This document shows positions 28,031 to 35,060 of a stretch of DNA of 39,422 bases, in pieces. The stretch is from NCBI GenBank assembly GCA_937961295.1, contig CALGOK010000099.1, positions 1 through 39,422 on the forward strand. Direction: 5' to 3'. The position numbers and the translations under genes were made by a program. The notes beneath the pieces were generated by a model, which searched no databases, had not been told where the DNA came from, and saw only the letters and a list, made by a program, of their open reading frames with translations. The stretch is from an uncultured Gemmatimonadota bacterium (GTDB lineage: Bacteria; Gemmatimonadota; Gemmatimonadetes; Gemmatimonadales; GWC2-71-9). How positions within the stretch are numbered: position 1 is the first letter of the stretch; every line of letters begins with the position of its first letter.

Positions 28031-28887
28031 TGCTGACGGTACCCCTCCTCCTCGCCGCCCTCGTGGCGACGCCACTTCCGGCCGACACCACGGTGCGGAT
28101 CAGCCGCGGCACAACGGTGGCGATCGAGGGGGCGATGAGCGGCATCCGGCTTCGCACCGGCGACGGCGATGTCGTCACGGTGCGCGGCGCCGCGGAGGTC
28201 GGCGTCGGGTCGCGACGCGTGACGATCGAGGCCGACTTCTTCGCCGGCCGCGGGGGCGAGCTCACCGTCACGGTTCCGCGCTGGGCGCGGGTCGAGATCG
28301 AGGGGGTCAACGGCAACATCGTCGTCGAGCAGGCCCCGGAGGAACTGGACGTGGAGTCGTTCAACGGCCAGGTGAGCGTGACCGGTGGAACCGGCACGAT
28401 GTCGCTCTCGAATGCGTCAGGACAGATCAGCGTCCGCAATTTCACCGGCCGGCTCCTCGACGTCGAGTCGCTCTCCGGCCGGGTGAGCATCGATGGCGCG
28501 ACCGGCACGATCAACGTGGAGACCGTGAACGAGCGGATCACGCTCCGCAACGTGCGCTCGCGCGCCGTGACGCTGGAGAGCACCAACGGCAGCATCGACT
28601 GGAGCGGCGCCCTGGACCCGGCCGGTCGGTACACGTTCACCACCCACAACGGCGGGGTCACCCTGGAACTGCCGCCGACGGTGGACGCCAGGCTGCGGGT
28701 GACCACCTACCAGGGCGGGTTCGACACGGCGATCCCCGGGACCACTTCCGGCAACGGAATCCGTTCGCGCCAGAACGGCTGGGACCGCGCCCGCGAGTTC
28801 ACGGTGACCTACGGCCGCGGCGCCGCCGACGTGACCGTGGAGACCTTCAACGGCGGGGTGCGGGTGCGGCGGCTCGGCGACACCTGA
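28030..28887 (+). CDS. DUF4097-like beta-helix protein, first of three
   Basis: 285 residues. Signal peptide (MLTVPLLLAALVATPLPA) and then a regular series of short beta units ending in N-G or S-G turns: VEIEGVNGNI, DVESFNGQV, SLSNASGQI, DVESLSGRV, NVETVNERI, TLESTNGSI, TTHNGGV, TVETFNGGV. Spacing is about 19-20 residues, as in the right-handed helix of DUF4097 (putative adhesin). Exported, probably periplasmic or surface. ATG 28030 overlaps the anti-sigma stop, placing it in the sigma operon. Function is not known; repeats suggest binding or structural use in envelope stress. Confidence 0.82.
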   Translation: MLTVPLLLAALVATPLPADTTVRISRGTTVAIEGAMSGIRLRTGDGDVVTVRGAAEVGVGSRRVTIEADFFAGRGGELTVTVPRWARVEIEGVNGNIVVEQAPEELDVESFNGQVSVTGGTGTMSLSNASGQISVRNFTGRLLDVESLSGRVSIDGATGTINVETVNERITLRNVRSRAVTLESTNGSIDWSGALDPAGRYTFTTHNGGVTLELPPTVDARLRVTTYQGGFDTAIPGTTSGNGIRSRQNGWDRAREFTVTYGRGAADVTVETFNGGVRVRRLGDT

Positions 28888-28891
28888 GGGC

Positions 28892-28922
28892 TGCAACCCT
28901 GGAGTGCCCTGCCAGCGTCTGA
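28892..28922 (+). promoter_or_regulatory. Candidate ECF-type promoter before the second DUF4097 gene
   Basis: TGCAACC (28892-28898), 17 bases, CGTCTGA (28916-28922), resembling the element at 26878-26907. It would give the second and third DUF4097 genes an independent input from the same sigma factor, with a leader of about 110 bases that holds a heptamer array. Confidence 0.4.
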
Positions 28923-28969
28923 ACGGGCGGACGGCGAACACCGGCACGCCCGGAGAGAGATCGCCCAGC

Positions 28970-29018
28970 GCTGTTCGCTGCTCGCCGATCGCAGATCGCT
29001 GATTGCTGATCGCTGTTC
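28970..29018. repeat. Tandem heptamer array, GCTGATC type
   Basis: Seven contiguous 7-bp units with consensus GCTGATC (GCTGTTC, GCTGCTC, GCCGATC, GCAGATC, GCTGATT, GCTGATC, GCTGTTC). It is exactly 49 bases and lies in the leader of the second DUF4097 gene, ending 17 bases before its ATG. Two such units recur before the third DUF4097 gene. Confidence 0.88.
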
Positions 29019-29035
29019 TCGAAACGGAGCCCAAC

Positions 29036-29815
29036 ATGAAGGCTGGCATCCTCCTCCTCGCCGCGACGGCGACCCTCCAGATCCCCGCGGTGCTCCCCGC
29101 CCAGGCACCGGACTACCGGTTCAGCAAGCCGATGCAGGCCGGCCAGGTGCTCTCCATCAGCAACATCGACGGGGCGGTGACGGTCCGGCGGGCCAGCGGA
29201 GGCACCGCCGAAGTGGTGGTGACCAAGCGGGTGATCCGGGGGAACGGTGACCTGGTGCAGGCGATGCTCGAGGAGACCGACAACGGCTTCAAGGTCTGCA
29301 CGGTGTACCTGGAGCGGGTCGGCGAGCGCCGCGACAGCTGCTCGCGCCCGAGCCACACCGGGGGGCGGCGCGAGCCGCTCGAGGTCGAGATGACCTACCA
29401 GGTGCGGCTCCCCGAGGGGGTCGAGCTGGCCGCCGGCACGGTCGACGGCGACATCATCGCCGAGAACCTCGGTGCCCCCTCGCGCCTGGCGACGGTCGAC
29501 GGCGACATCCGGGTGACCGGGCGCGCCCCGGAACGGATCACCACGGTGGACGGCGACATCGACATGACCATCGACGGCGCGCTGCCGGACGACCTGCGGA
29601 TCTCGACCGTCGACGGCTCGGTGCGGATCGCGATGGCCGAGGGGCGCGGCTTCACGGTGCACGCCTCGACGCTGGACGGGACGCTCTCGAGCGACTTCGC
29701 GCTCACGACGAGCGGCAAGTGGGGCCCCCGCGCGATGCGGGGCACGGTGGGTGACGGGCGCAGCTCGATCCGGATCACCACGGTGGATGGTGACGTGGAG
29801 CTGCGACGCCGGTAG
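29036..29815 (+). CDS. DUF4097-like beta-helix protein, second of three
   Basis: 259 residues. Signal peptide ending PAQAPDYRF. N-terminal part (to about 115) is shared with the third gene: DYRFSKPMQAGQVLSISNIDG, RVIRGNGDLVQAMLEET, and VCTVYL with a second Cys about 20 residues on (RRDSCSR), a likely disulfide. The C-terminal part is a beta-helix with near-identical turns TVDGDI, TVDGDI, TVDGDI, TVDGSV, TLDGTL, TVDGDV. The third gene uses TVNG instead of TVDG at these points. It is a tandem duplicate of 29932-30705. Exported, function unknown, likely the sigma factor's output. Confidence 0.85.
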   Translation: MKAGILLLAATATLQIPAVLPAQAPDYRFSKPMQAGQVLSISNIDGAVTVRRASGGTAEVVVTKRVIRGNGDLVQAMLEETDNGFKVCTVYLERVGERRDSCSRPSHTGGRREPLEVEMTYQVRLPEGVELAAGTVDGDIIAENLGAPSRLATVDGDIRVTGRAPERITTVDGDIDMTIDGALPDDLRISTVDGSVRIAMAEGRGFTVHASTLDGTLSSDFALTTSGKWGPRAMRGTVGDGRSSIRITTVDGDVELRRR

Positions 29816-29833
29816 CGACATGGCGAGGCATGC

Positions 29834-29905
29834 CCCGAGCGAAGCGAGGGGGGCGAAGGGCGAGGGGCGCAAGCCCGGATGGGAAACTGTTCGCTGTTCG
29901 CCGGG
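29834..29905. repeat. Composite repeat: half palindrome A, heptamer C units and GCTGTTC units
   Basis: CCCCGAGCGAAGCGAGGG (29834-29851) is half of palindrome A; it runs directly into GCGAAGG, GCGAGGG units; 29886-29899 then carries CTGTTCG twice, matching the array at 28970. Three repeat families are thus joined in the leader of the third DUF4097 gene. Confidence 0.75.
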
Positions 29906-29931
29906 ATTCTCACTTTGGAGAGGATGACAGG

Positions 29932-30705
29932 ATGCGAAAGCTGATGTTGACGACCGGGTTGCTGGTCGCGGCGCTGCCGCTGGCTGCCCAGGACTACCGG
30001 TTCACCAAGGAGATGCGCTCGGGCGACCGCCTGGCGATCGAGAACATCAACGGCCCGATCACGGTGACCCAGGGCACCGGACGCACGATGTCCGTGATGG
30101 TGACGAAGACGGTCAAGCGCGGCGACGGCAACCTCGTCAAGGCGATCATGGAGGAGACCGGCGGCACGGTGCGGGTCTGCACCATCTACCTCAACCGCGA
30201 CCCGAACCGTTCGACATGCCGAGGCGACAACAGCGTGTCGCAGCGCCGGGGTGACCGCTTCGAGGTGGAGATGTCCTACGAGGTGCGCGTGCCGTCGGGC
30301 GTGGCGCTGGAGGTGGAGAGCGTCAACGGCAACGTCTCGGTGCGCGGCGTCGACACGCCGGCCTCGGTCGAGACGGTCAACGGGACCATCGACTTCGACG
30401 GTGCCGGGGCCCACAACCTCGAGACGGTGAACGGCCGGGTGACGGCCAGCTTCACCCGTGCCGACTGGACCGGCACGGTGAGCATCGAGACCGTCAACGG
30501 CGCCGTGTCGCTCACGCTGCCGTCGAACCTGAGCGCCGAGCTCCGCGGCGAGACGGTCAACGGCGCGATCGACGTGGGCGACTTCCAGGTGACGGTGTCG
30601 GGCCGCTGGGGGCCCAAGGAGTTCCGGGGCACCGTGGGCGGCGGCGGCAGCCGCGTCATCAGCATCGAGACCGTGAACGGATCGATCACGCTGAAGAAGC
30701 AGTAG
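29932..30705 (+). CDS. DUF4097-like beta-helix protein, third of three
   Basis: 257 residues. Signal peptide MRKLMLTTGLLVAALPLAAQ. Closest relative is the gene at 29036: DYRFTKEMRSGDRLAIENING, KTVKRGDGNLVKAIMEET, VCTIYL and a second Cys (RSTCRGD). The C-terminal beta-helix carries SVNGNV, TVNGTI, TVNGRV, TVNGAV, TVNGAI and TVNGSI, with Asn where the second protein has Asp, and ends KKQ. A GGAGAGG motif lies 8 bases before the ATG, so unlike several neighbours it has a normal ribosome site. The stop is 5 bases before heptamer element 30711-30788. Exported, function unknown. Confidence 0.85.
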   Translation: MRKLMLTTGLLVAALPLAAQDYRFTKEMRSGDRLAIENINGPITVTQGTGRTMSVMVTKTVKRGDGNLVKAIMEETGGTVRVCTIYLNRDPNRSTCRGDNSVSQRRGDRFEVEMSYEVRVPSGVALEVESVNGNVSVRGVDTPASVETVNGTIDFDGAGAHNLETVNGRVTASFTRADWTGTVSIETVNGAVSLTLPSNLSAELRGETVNGAIDVGDFQVTVSGRWGPKEFRGTVGGGGSRVISIETVNGSITLKKQ

Positions 30706-30710
30706 CCGAC

Positions 30711-30788
30711 GCGACAGGCGAGGCGCGAAGGGCGAGGGGCGGCGGTGCCGGCTCCTCGCCCCTCGCGTTTCGCCCCTCGCGTGTCGCG
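30711..30788. repeat. Heptamer inverted repeat (family C, copy 7)
   Basis: Left units GCGACAG, GCGAGGC, GCGAAGG, GCGAGGG, GCGGCGG (30711-30745); right units CCTCGCC, CCTCGCG, TTTCGCC, CCTCGCG, TGTCGCG (30754-30788). Termini GCGACA and TGTCGC match the copies at 2872 and 17122. It begins 5 bases after one stop codon and ends 2 bases before the -10 box of the next gene. Confidence 0.9.
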
Positions 30789-30790
30789 CC

Positions 30791-30796
30791 TATACT
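30791..30796 (+). promoter_or_regulatory. Candidate -10 box for leaderless SCP2-gene mRNA
   Basis: TATACT ends 5 bases before ATG 30802. TTTCGC of the preceding repeat lies 17 bases upstream and could act as a poor -35, so the repeat may have supplied part of the promoter. Confidence 0.45.
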
Positions 30797-30801
30797 CCCG
30801 C

Positions 30802-31191
30802 ATGCCCGACCTCTTCTCCCCTGCAGGCATCACCGCCTGGCGCACGCACCTCGAGACCTCGGAGGAATTCCACCGCGCCGCGCGCGGGTGGACCGGCACG
30901 GTGCTGCTGGTCGAGGGAGGCGCTGCCGAGGCGAAGCGCTCCACCTGGATCGCGATCGACGACGGCGCGATTCGCGAGGCGCGTCCCGGCAATGGCGCTG
31001 ATCACACGGCGGCCGAGTTCGTCCTCTCGGCCGACGCCGGCACGTGGGAGGCGCTGACCCGCGGCCGCGAGGAGCTCCTCGGCGCGGCGATGCGCGGCGC
31101 ACTGCGCCTGGAGCGCGGCCAGGTGTGGCGGCTGCTCCCGCACGCGAAGGCCGCGGCGGCGATGCTGCGCGCGGCGGGGGATGCTCCGTAG
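30802..31191 (+). CDS. SCP2-type sterol/lipid carrier-like protein
   Basis: 129 residues. An SCP2-like alpha/beta fold is suggested by the order TVLLVEGG, STWIAIDDGAIREARP, AEFVLSADAGTWEALTRGREELLGAAMRGALRLERG and the final helix AKAAAAMLRAA. The phrase FVLSADAGTWEALTRG followed by a small hydrophobic helix resembles the substrate pocket segment of SCP2 domains. Such domains bind acyl-CoA or other lipids. It is convergent with an acyl-CoA dehydrogenase/oxidase gene 23 bases away, which fits a lipid role, though convergence is not co-expression. No signal peptide. ATG 30802 follows a -10-like TATACT and lacks a ribosome site. Confidence 0.72.
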   Translation: MPDLFSPAGITAWRTHLETSEEFHRAARGWTGTVLLVEGGAAEAKRSTWIAIDDGAIREARPGNGADHTAAEFVLSADAGTWEALTRGREELLGAAMRGALRLERGQVWRLLPHAKAAAAMLRAAGDAP

Positions 31192-31194
31192 TCT

Positions 31195-31217
31195 GGGCGA
31201 CCCATGGGTCGCCCCTA
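31195..31217. repeat. Palindromic repeat family B, copy supplying a stop codon
   Basis: GGGCGACCCATGGGTCGCCC (31195-31214) is a perfect 20-bp palindrome followed by CTAC. The TAG of the acyl-CoA dehydrogenase gene (31215-31217) is part of the element end. It lies between two convergent genes with only 23 bases to spare. Confidence 0.82.
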
Positions 31218-33113
31218 CGGGGTGTTCCCGAACGCAATCGGCGCCGCCAGCACCGCGTCAGGGATCCCGAACCCCGCGGTGATCTCCTCGGCGATCGGCC
31301 GAAGTTCCAGGCAGCACTTGTTGGCGAGGTAGCGGATCCCCTTCGCCTTGGGCGTCTCCACCACGCCGCTCATCATGAACCAGCCGAGGTCGGCCTCGAC
31401 CCGCGAGGCCCAGAAGGTGTCGCGCAGCAGCGCCAGCACCGGCGCCAGGCGCGGACCGGCGCGGCCGATCTCCTCCTGCACCGCCTCGAAGGCCACTCGC
31501 TCCACGTGCGCGGTGGCGAGGTGCATCAGGTGGTCCTGCACGTCGTGCATCGCGCGGACGGGGTCCTTCCGGAGTCCGGCACGGAGTCGCCGCGCAGCCC
31601 CGTCGAGGATCCGCTCCTCGCGATAGCGCAGCAGGTCAAGCTGCTGCCGGGGATCGCGCAGGTGGTCCTCGTCATCCCGTCGCGCCGCCAGCGGATTCAT
31701 CGCCTTGAGGATCCGGCTCGCCCGCTTGCGAAGGATGTGGATCACCCCCACCTCGTCGAACTCCTCCTTGTAGCCCGACAGCAGGGCCTTGGCGAGCAGC
31801 TGGTAGAGCACCGTGTTGTCGCCCTCGAACGTCGTCCACACGTCGATGTCCTGGCGCAGCACGGCGATCCGGTTGACCGCGAGGTACCCCTGCCCACCGC
31901 AGCACTCGCGCGCCTGGGTGATGGCCTCCTGCGCGAACCACGCCGTGTAGGCCTTGAGCCCGGCGGCGAGTCCCTCGAGCTCGCGGTTGGACTCGCCCTC
32001 GAGTCGGGCCCAGCGATCGACGAGGTGCGACAGCGCGAGGTCGAGCACCACGCTGGTGGCCAGCGCCGGCAGCAGCCGCCGCTGGTGGGTGCGGTAGTCG
32101 AGCAGCAGCGTGGTGTTGCCACCCTCGGGCCCGAACTGGGCGCGCCGGTTGGCGTAGCGGATCGCGATGGTGAGCGCGCTCTTCGCGGCCGACAGCGCCG
32201 AGAGCCCGATCGTGATCCGCCCGCCCACGAGCGTCCCGATCATCTGGAAGAAGCGGTGCGAGTCGCTGGCGATCGGGGAGTGATACGTGCCGTCGGCCGC
32301 CACGTCGGCGAACCGGTTGAGCAGGTGGGTCCGCGGAATCCGGACCTGGTCGAACCAGATCCGGCCGTTGTCCACGCCGTTGAGCCCTTCCTTGCGACCC
32401 GTGTCCTCGATCCGCACCCCCGCACACGGCGTCCCGTCCGGGTCACGGATCGGCACCAGGAACGCGTGCACGCCGTGCGCCTCGCCGTTGGTGTGCAGCT
32501 GGGCGAACACCGTCATCACCCGGCCGTGGAGCGCGGCGTTGCCGATCCACTCCTTGTGCGCCTTCTCGTGCGGCGTGTGGATCACGAACTCCTCGGTCGC
32601 CGCGTCGTAGGTCGCGGTCGTCTCGAGGTCGCGCACGTTGGAGCCGCTGCCGAGCTCGCTCATGGCGAACCCGCCGAGGAGCTCGCCGGTGGATATCGCC
32701 GGCAGGAAGGTGCGGTGGTGCCATTTGGTCCCGAGCAGCTGCACGCTGCCCTGGAAGAGGCCGAACTGGACGCCGAACTTGATCGTGAGGGACAGGTCGT
32801 GGTAGGCGATCGTCTCGAACGCCGCCATGAACCCGCGCGGGTCGCCCTTGCCGCCGTGCTCCTTCGGCACGGGGAGCTGGCCGAGGCCGTCCTTGGCGAG
32901 TTCGAGCAGCCACTCGAGCACCAGCTGCCGTTCGGCCGCGGTGGCGAGGTCGTGCTGGTAGGCGAACCGCGGCTCGGCGAGCCGGCGGCGGACGAAGTCG
33001 CGCACCCCGTGATCGGCGCCGTCGAGCAGGGCACGCAGGGCGGCGGTGTCGACCGGCGGCGAGGGCCGGACCGGGGCCGGGGCCGGAGCGGTGGTGGCGG
33101 CTGGGACGGTCAT
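31215..33113 (-). CDS. Acyl-CoA dehydrogenase/oxidase family flavoprotein
   Basis: 632 residues, longer than a standard acyl-CoA dehydrogenase (about 380) and nearer to acyl-CoA oxidase size. N-terminal helical domain with GLGQLPVPKEHGGKGDP, middle beta domain with FAMSELGSGSNVRDLETTATYD (FAD contact) and KEWIGNAALHGRVMTVFAQL, C-terminal helices with IGLSALSAAKSALTIAIRYANRRAQFG, CCGGQGYLAVNRI and the catalytic-base region TTFEGDNTVLYQ. The long C-terminus (LRKDPVRAMHDVQDHLMHL onward) matches the ACOX type. It should oxidise acyl-CoA at C2-C3; electron acceptor (ETF or O2) is not settled. ATG 33113 was chosen; the Pro/Ala-rich first 20 residues are not conserved. Its stop is formed by palindrome B. 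Confidence 0.88.
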   Translation of the reverse strand: MTVPAATTAPAPAPVRPSPPVDTAALRALLDGADHGVRDFVRRRLAEPRFAYQHDLATAAERQLVLEWLLELAKDGLGQLPVPKEHGGKGDPRGFMAAFETIAYHDLSLTIKFGVQFGLFQGSVQLLGTKWHHRTFLPAISTGELLGGFAMSELGSGSNVRDLETTATYDAATEEFVIHTPHEKAHKEWIGNAALHGRVMTVFAQLHTNGEAHGVHAFLVPIRDPDGTPCAGVRIEDTGRKEGLNGVDNGRIWFDQVRIPRTHLLNRFADVAADGTYHSPIASDSHRFFQMIGTLVGGRITIGLSALSAAKSALTIAIRYANRRAQFGPEGGNTTLLLDYRTHQRRLLPALATSVVLDLALSHLVDRWARLEGESNRELEGLAAGLKAYTAWFAQEAITQARECCGGQGYLAVNRIAVLRQDIDVWTTFEGDNTVLYQLLAKALLSGYKEEFDEVGVIHILRKRASRILKAMNPLAARRDDEDHLRDPRQQLDLLRYREERILDGAARRLRAGLRKDPVRAMHDVQDHLMHLATAHVERVAFEAVQEEIGRAGPRLAPVLALLRDTFWASRVEADLGWFMMSGVVETPKAKGIRYLANKCCLELRPIAEEITAGFGIPDAVLAAPIAFGNTP

Positions 33114-33320
33114 TCTCCAACGGTAGCCTGATTCGCCGGAGGACGGAACGACGGGACTTGCGGGTACCGCAGGAACCTGGACACCGGAGGTCCGCATGGC
33201 CCCGCGATCTCGAGACCACCTTGGCACCGGAGTTGCCAGCGGTGGCGTGGCGACCCGCCAGCCGCCACCCCATGTCCCCGGGTGACGCCCCGGGGGAACC
33301 GACTCAACCGGGAGCGTGCG
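33114..33320 (+). other. Structured leader between acyl-CoA dehydrogenase and the pilin gene
   Basis: A 207-base divergent gap. On the plus strand it can form a hairpin at 33241-33269 (GGTGGCG/CGCCACC plus TGGCG/CGCCA) and one at 33276-33295 (CCCCGG/CCGGGG), and smaller ones near 33163 and 33180. No known riboswitch consensus is matched. It may be the untranslated leader of the pilin. Confidence 0.3.
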
Positions 33321-33710
33321 ATGGCGCGCAACGATCGGCGAGGCCTGACCCTCGTCGAACTGCTGGTGGTGGCGGTGATCATCGGGATCCTGGCTGCGAT
33401 AGCCATCCCCCGACTCTCGACGACCAAGGACAAGGCCAAGCTGGCCGCGGTCAAGTCCGACCTCCACGCCCTCCAGGTCTCGCAAGAGGCCCATCTCGCC
33501 GCATACGGCACGTACGGCACCCTCGCGCAACTCACCACCCGAACCCGGCTGACGCTCTCGGCGGGGAACACGGCGGCCGCGGCGGCCACGACAAGCGGCT
33601 ACACGGTCACCGTGACCAACGCCTCGATCAGCACCGGGTTCAAGAAGTGCCAGGTCACGGTGGGCCGCGGCTCCGCCCCCACGGTCGACGGCAAGTTCAT
33701 CTGCAGCTAG
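33321..33710 (+). CDS. Type IV pilin/type II pseudopilin (prepilin) protein
   Basis: 129 residues. Class III signal MARNDRRG cleaved before LTLVELLVVAVIIGILAAIA, with Glu at mature position 5; Leu instead of Phe at position 1 is an accepted variant. The helix is followed by a helical spine AKLAAVKSDLHALQVSQEAHLAAYGTY and a small beta domain with two late cysteines (FKKCQV and FICS), likely a disulfide loop. Assembly would need a PilD peptidase and PilB/PilC machinery, none of which is in the window, so this is an orphan pilin gene. GGGAG 8 bases upstream supports the start. Confidence 0.9.
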   Translation: MARNDRRGLTLVELLVVAVIIGILAAIAIPRLSTTKDKAKLAAVKSDLHALQVSQEAHLAAYGTYGTLAQLTTRTRLTLSAGNTAAAAATTSGYTVTVTNASISTGFKKCQVTVGRGSAPTVDGKFICS

Positions 33711-33718
33711 CTCGGGAC

Positions 33719-33724
33719 TAGGTT
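33719..33724 (+). promoter_or_regulatory. Candidate -10 box for leaderless flavoprotein mRNA
   Basis: TAGGTT ends 6 bases before ATG 33731 with no Shine-Dalgarno, matching the arrangement before ettA, aguB and the SCP2-like gene. Confidence 0.4.
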
Positions 33725-33730
33725 GCCGCG

Positions 33731-34966
33731 ATGTCGGGTCATCCGAGCATCGCGGTAATCGGCGCCGGGGCCGCCGGCCTCATCGCCGCCATCCACGCCG
33801 CCGGCGAGGGACGTCGCGTCGTGCTGCTCGAGCGCACCGCCGACGGCGGCCGGAAGATCCTGATCTCCGGCGGCGGACGCTGCAACGTGCTGCCGGCCTC
33901 GCTCGACCCCGCCCGGTTCGTCACGGCCTCGTCGCCGCGCCTGGTGAGTCGGGTCCTCCGGTCCTGGCCACTCGACGCGATGCGACGCTTCTTCGAGGAC
34001 GAGGCGCGCCTGCCGCTGGTGCTCGAACCCGAGACCGGCAAGCTCTTTCCGGTGGCCAATCGCTCGCGCGCGGTGCGCGATGCGCTCCGTGACCTGGCCG
34101 AGCGGCGCGGCGTGATCATCCGGGGCGACACCGAGGTCACGATGCTTGCGCCGCACGACGGCGGGTGGCGGCTCACGCTCCGCGACGGCGAGCCGGTCGA
34201 TACCGATGCCGTGATCGTCGCGACCGGAGGGCTGTCGGTGCCACAGACCGGGTCCGACGGCTTCGGCCTGAAGGCCCTCGCCGCACTCGGTCACACGGTG
34301 CACCCCACCTACCCCGCGCTCACGCCGCTGACGCTCGACCCGCCGGCCTTCGCCGACCTCGCCGGCGTGTCGCTCACCGTGGCGATCCGCGCGACCTCGA
34401 CGATCGAGCGCAGCGAGGCGCGGGGCGGATTCCTGTTCACGCACCGCGGCTATTCCGGCCCCGCGCTGCTCGATGTGTCGCACGTGGCCGTCCGCGCGCG
34501 GCTGGCGCGCGAGCCGCGCGCGGCGCTCGCCGTGGCCTGGAACGGACTCGATGCGGCAGAGTGGGAGGAACGGCTCACCTCCTCCGCGCGGCAGGTCCGG
34601 TCCGCGATCCGGCAGGAGCTTCCCGAGCGACTCGCGAATCGGCTCCTGGACGAAGCCGGAGTGGACGGGGCGACCCAGCTGGCCCAGCTCACCCGCGACG
34701 CCCGCCAGCGACTGCTCACCGCACTCGCCGCGTTCCCGCTGCCGTGGACCTCCGACGAGGGCTACAAGAAGGCGGAAGTGACGGGTGGCGGGATCGCGCT
34801 TGACGAGGTGCACCCGCGGACGCTCGAGAGCCGCATCGCTCCGGGCCTCTTCCTCGCCGGCGAGCTGCTGGATGCCTTCGGACCGATCGGGGGCTACAAT
34901 TTCACGTGGGCGTGGGCCACCGGCCGGCTGGCCGGCCTGGGTGCCGCCGCGGCGAGTGGTCGGTGA
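33731..34966 (+). CDS. HI0933/BaiN-family FAD-dependent oxidoreductase
   Basis: 411 residues. The N-terminal dinucleotide motif IAVIGAGAAGLIAAIHAA binds FAD, followed by ERTADGGRKILISGGGRCNV, the family hallmark, then ATGGLSVPQTGSDGFG and the C-terminal FAD-binding GLFLAGELLDAFGPIGGYNFTWAWATG. These mark the aminoacetone-oxidase/HI0933 group; the physiological substrate of most members is unknown. Cytoplasmic, no signal. It starts 20 bases after the pilin stop but with its own -10-like box. The final residues (AAAASGR) precede the repeat region at 35021-35048. Confidence 0.92.
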   Translation: MSGHPSIAVIGAGAAGLIAAIHAAGEGRRVVLLERTADGGRKILISGGGRCNVLPASLDPARFVTASSPRLVSRVLRSWPLDAMRRFFEDEARLPLVLEPETGKLFPVANRSRAVRDALRDLAERRGVIIRGDTEVTMLAPHDGGWRLTLRDGEPVDTDAVIVATGGLSVPQTGSDGFGLKALAALGHTVHPTYPALTPLTLDPPAFADLAGVSLTVAIRATSTIERSEARGGFLFTHRGYSGPALLDVSHVAVRARLAREPRAALAVAWNGLDAAEWEERLTSSARQVRSAIRQELPERLANRLLDEAGVDGATQLAQLTRDARQRLLTALAAFPLPWTSDEGYKKAEVTGGGIALDEVHPRTLESRIAPGLFLAGELLDAFGPIGGYNFTWAWATGRLAGLGAAAASGR

Positions 34967-35020
34967 ACCCGACCTCCAACCGTCCACGCCCTGTCCCCCG
35001 TTCCGCGTCACCCGTTACGC

Positions 35021-35048
35021 CCTCGCCCTTCGCCCTTCGCCCTTCGCG
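35021..35048. repeat. Heptamer repeat (family C, copy 8), single arm
   Basis: CCTCGCC, CTTCGCC, CTTCGCC, CTTCGCG in phase (35021-35048), preceded by the T-type fragments GCGTCAC and CCGTTAC (35006-35018). No opposite arm is present. It ends 12 bases before the M14 peptidase ATG. Confidence 0.8.
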
Positions 35049-35060
35049 CCTGGAGTCGTC

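Noticed and set aside
33160..33230. Cyclic-di-GMP (GEMM) riboswitch before the pilin
   Set aside because: The location is attractive, but the conserved GAAA-type tetraloop receptor and the GACGCAAAGCC block are not present.
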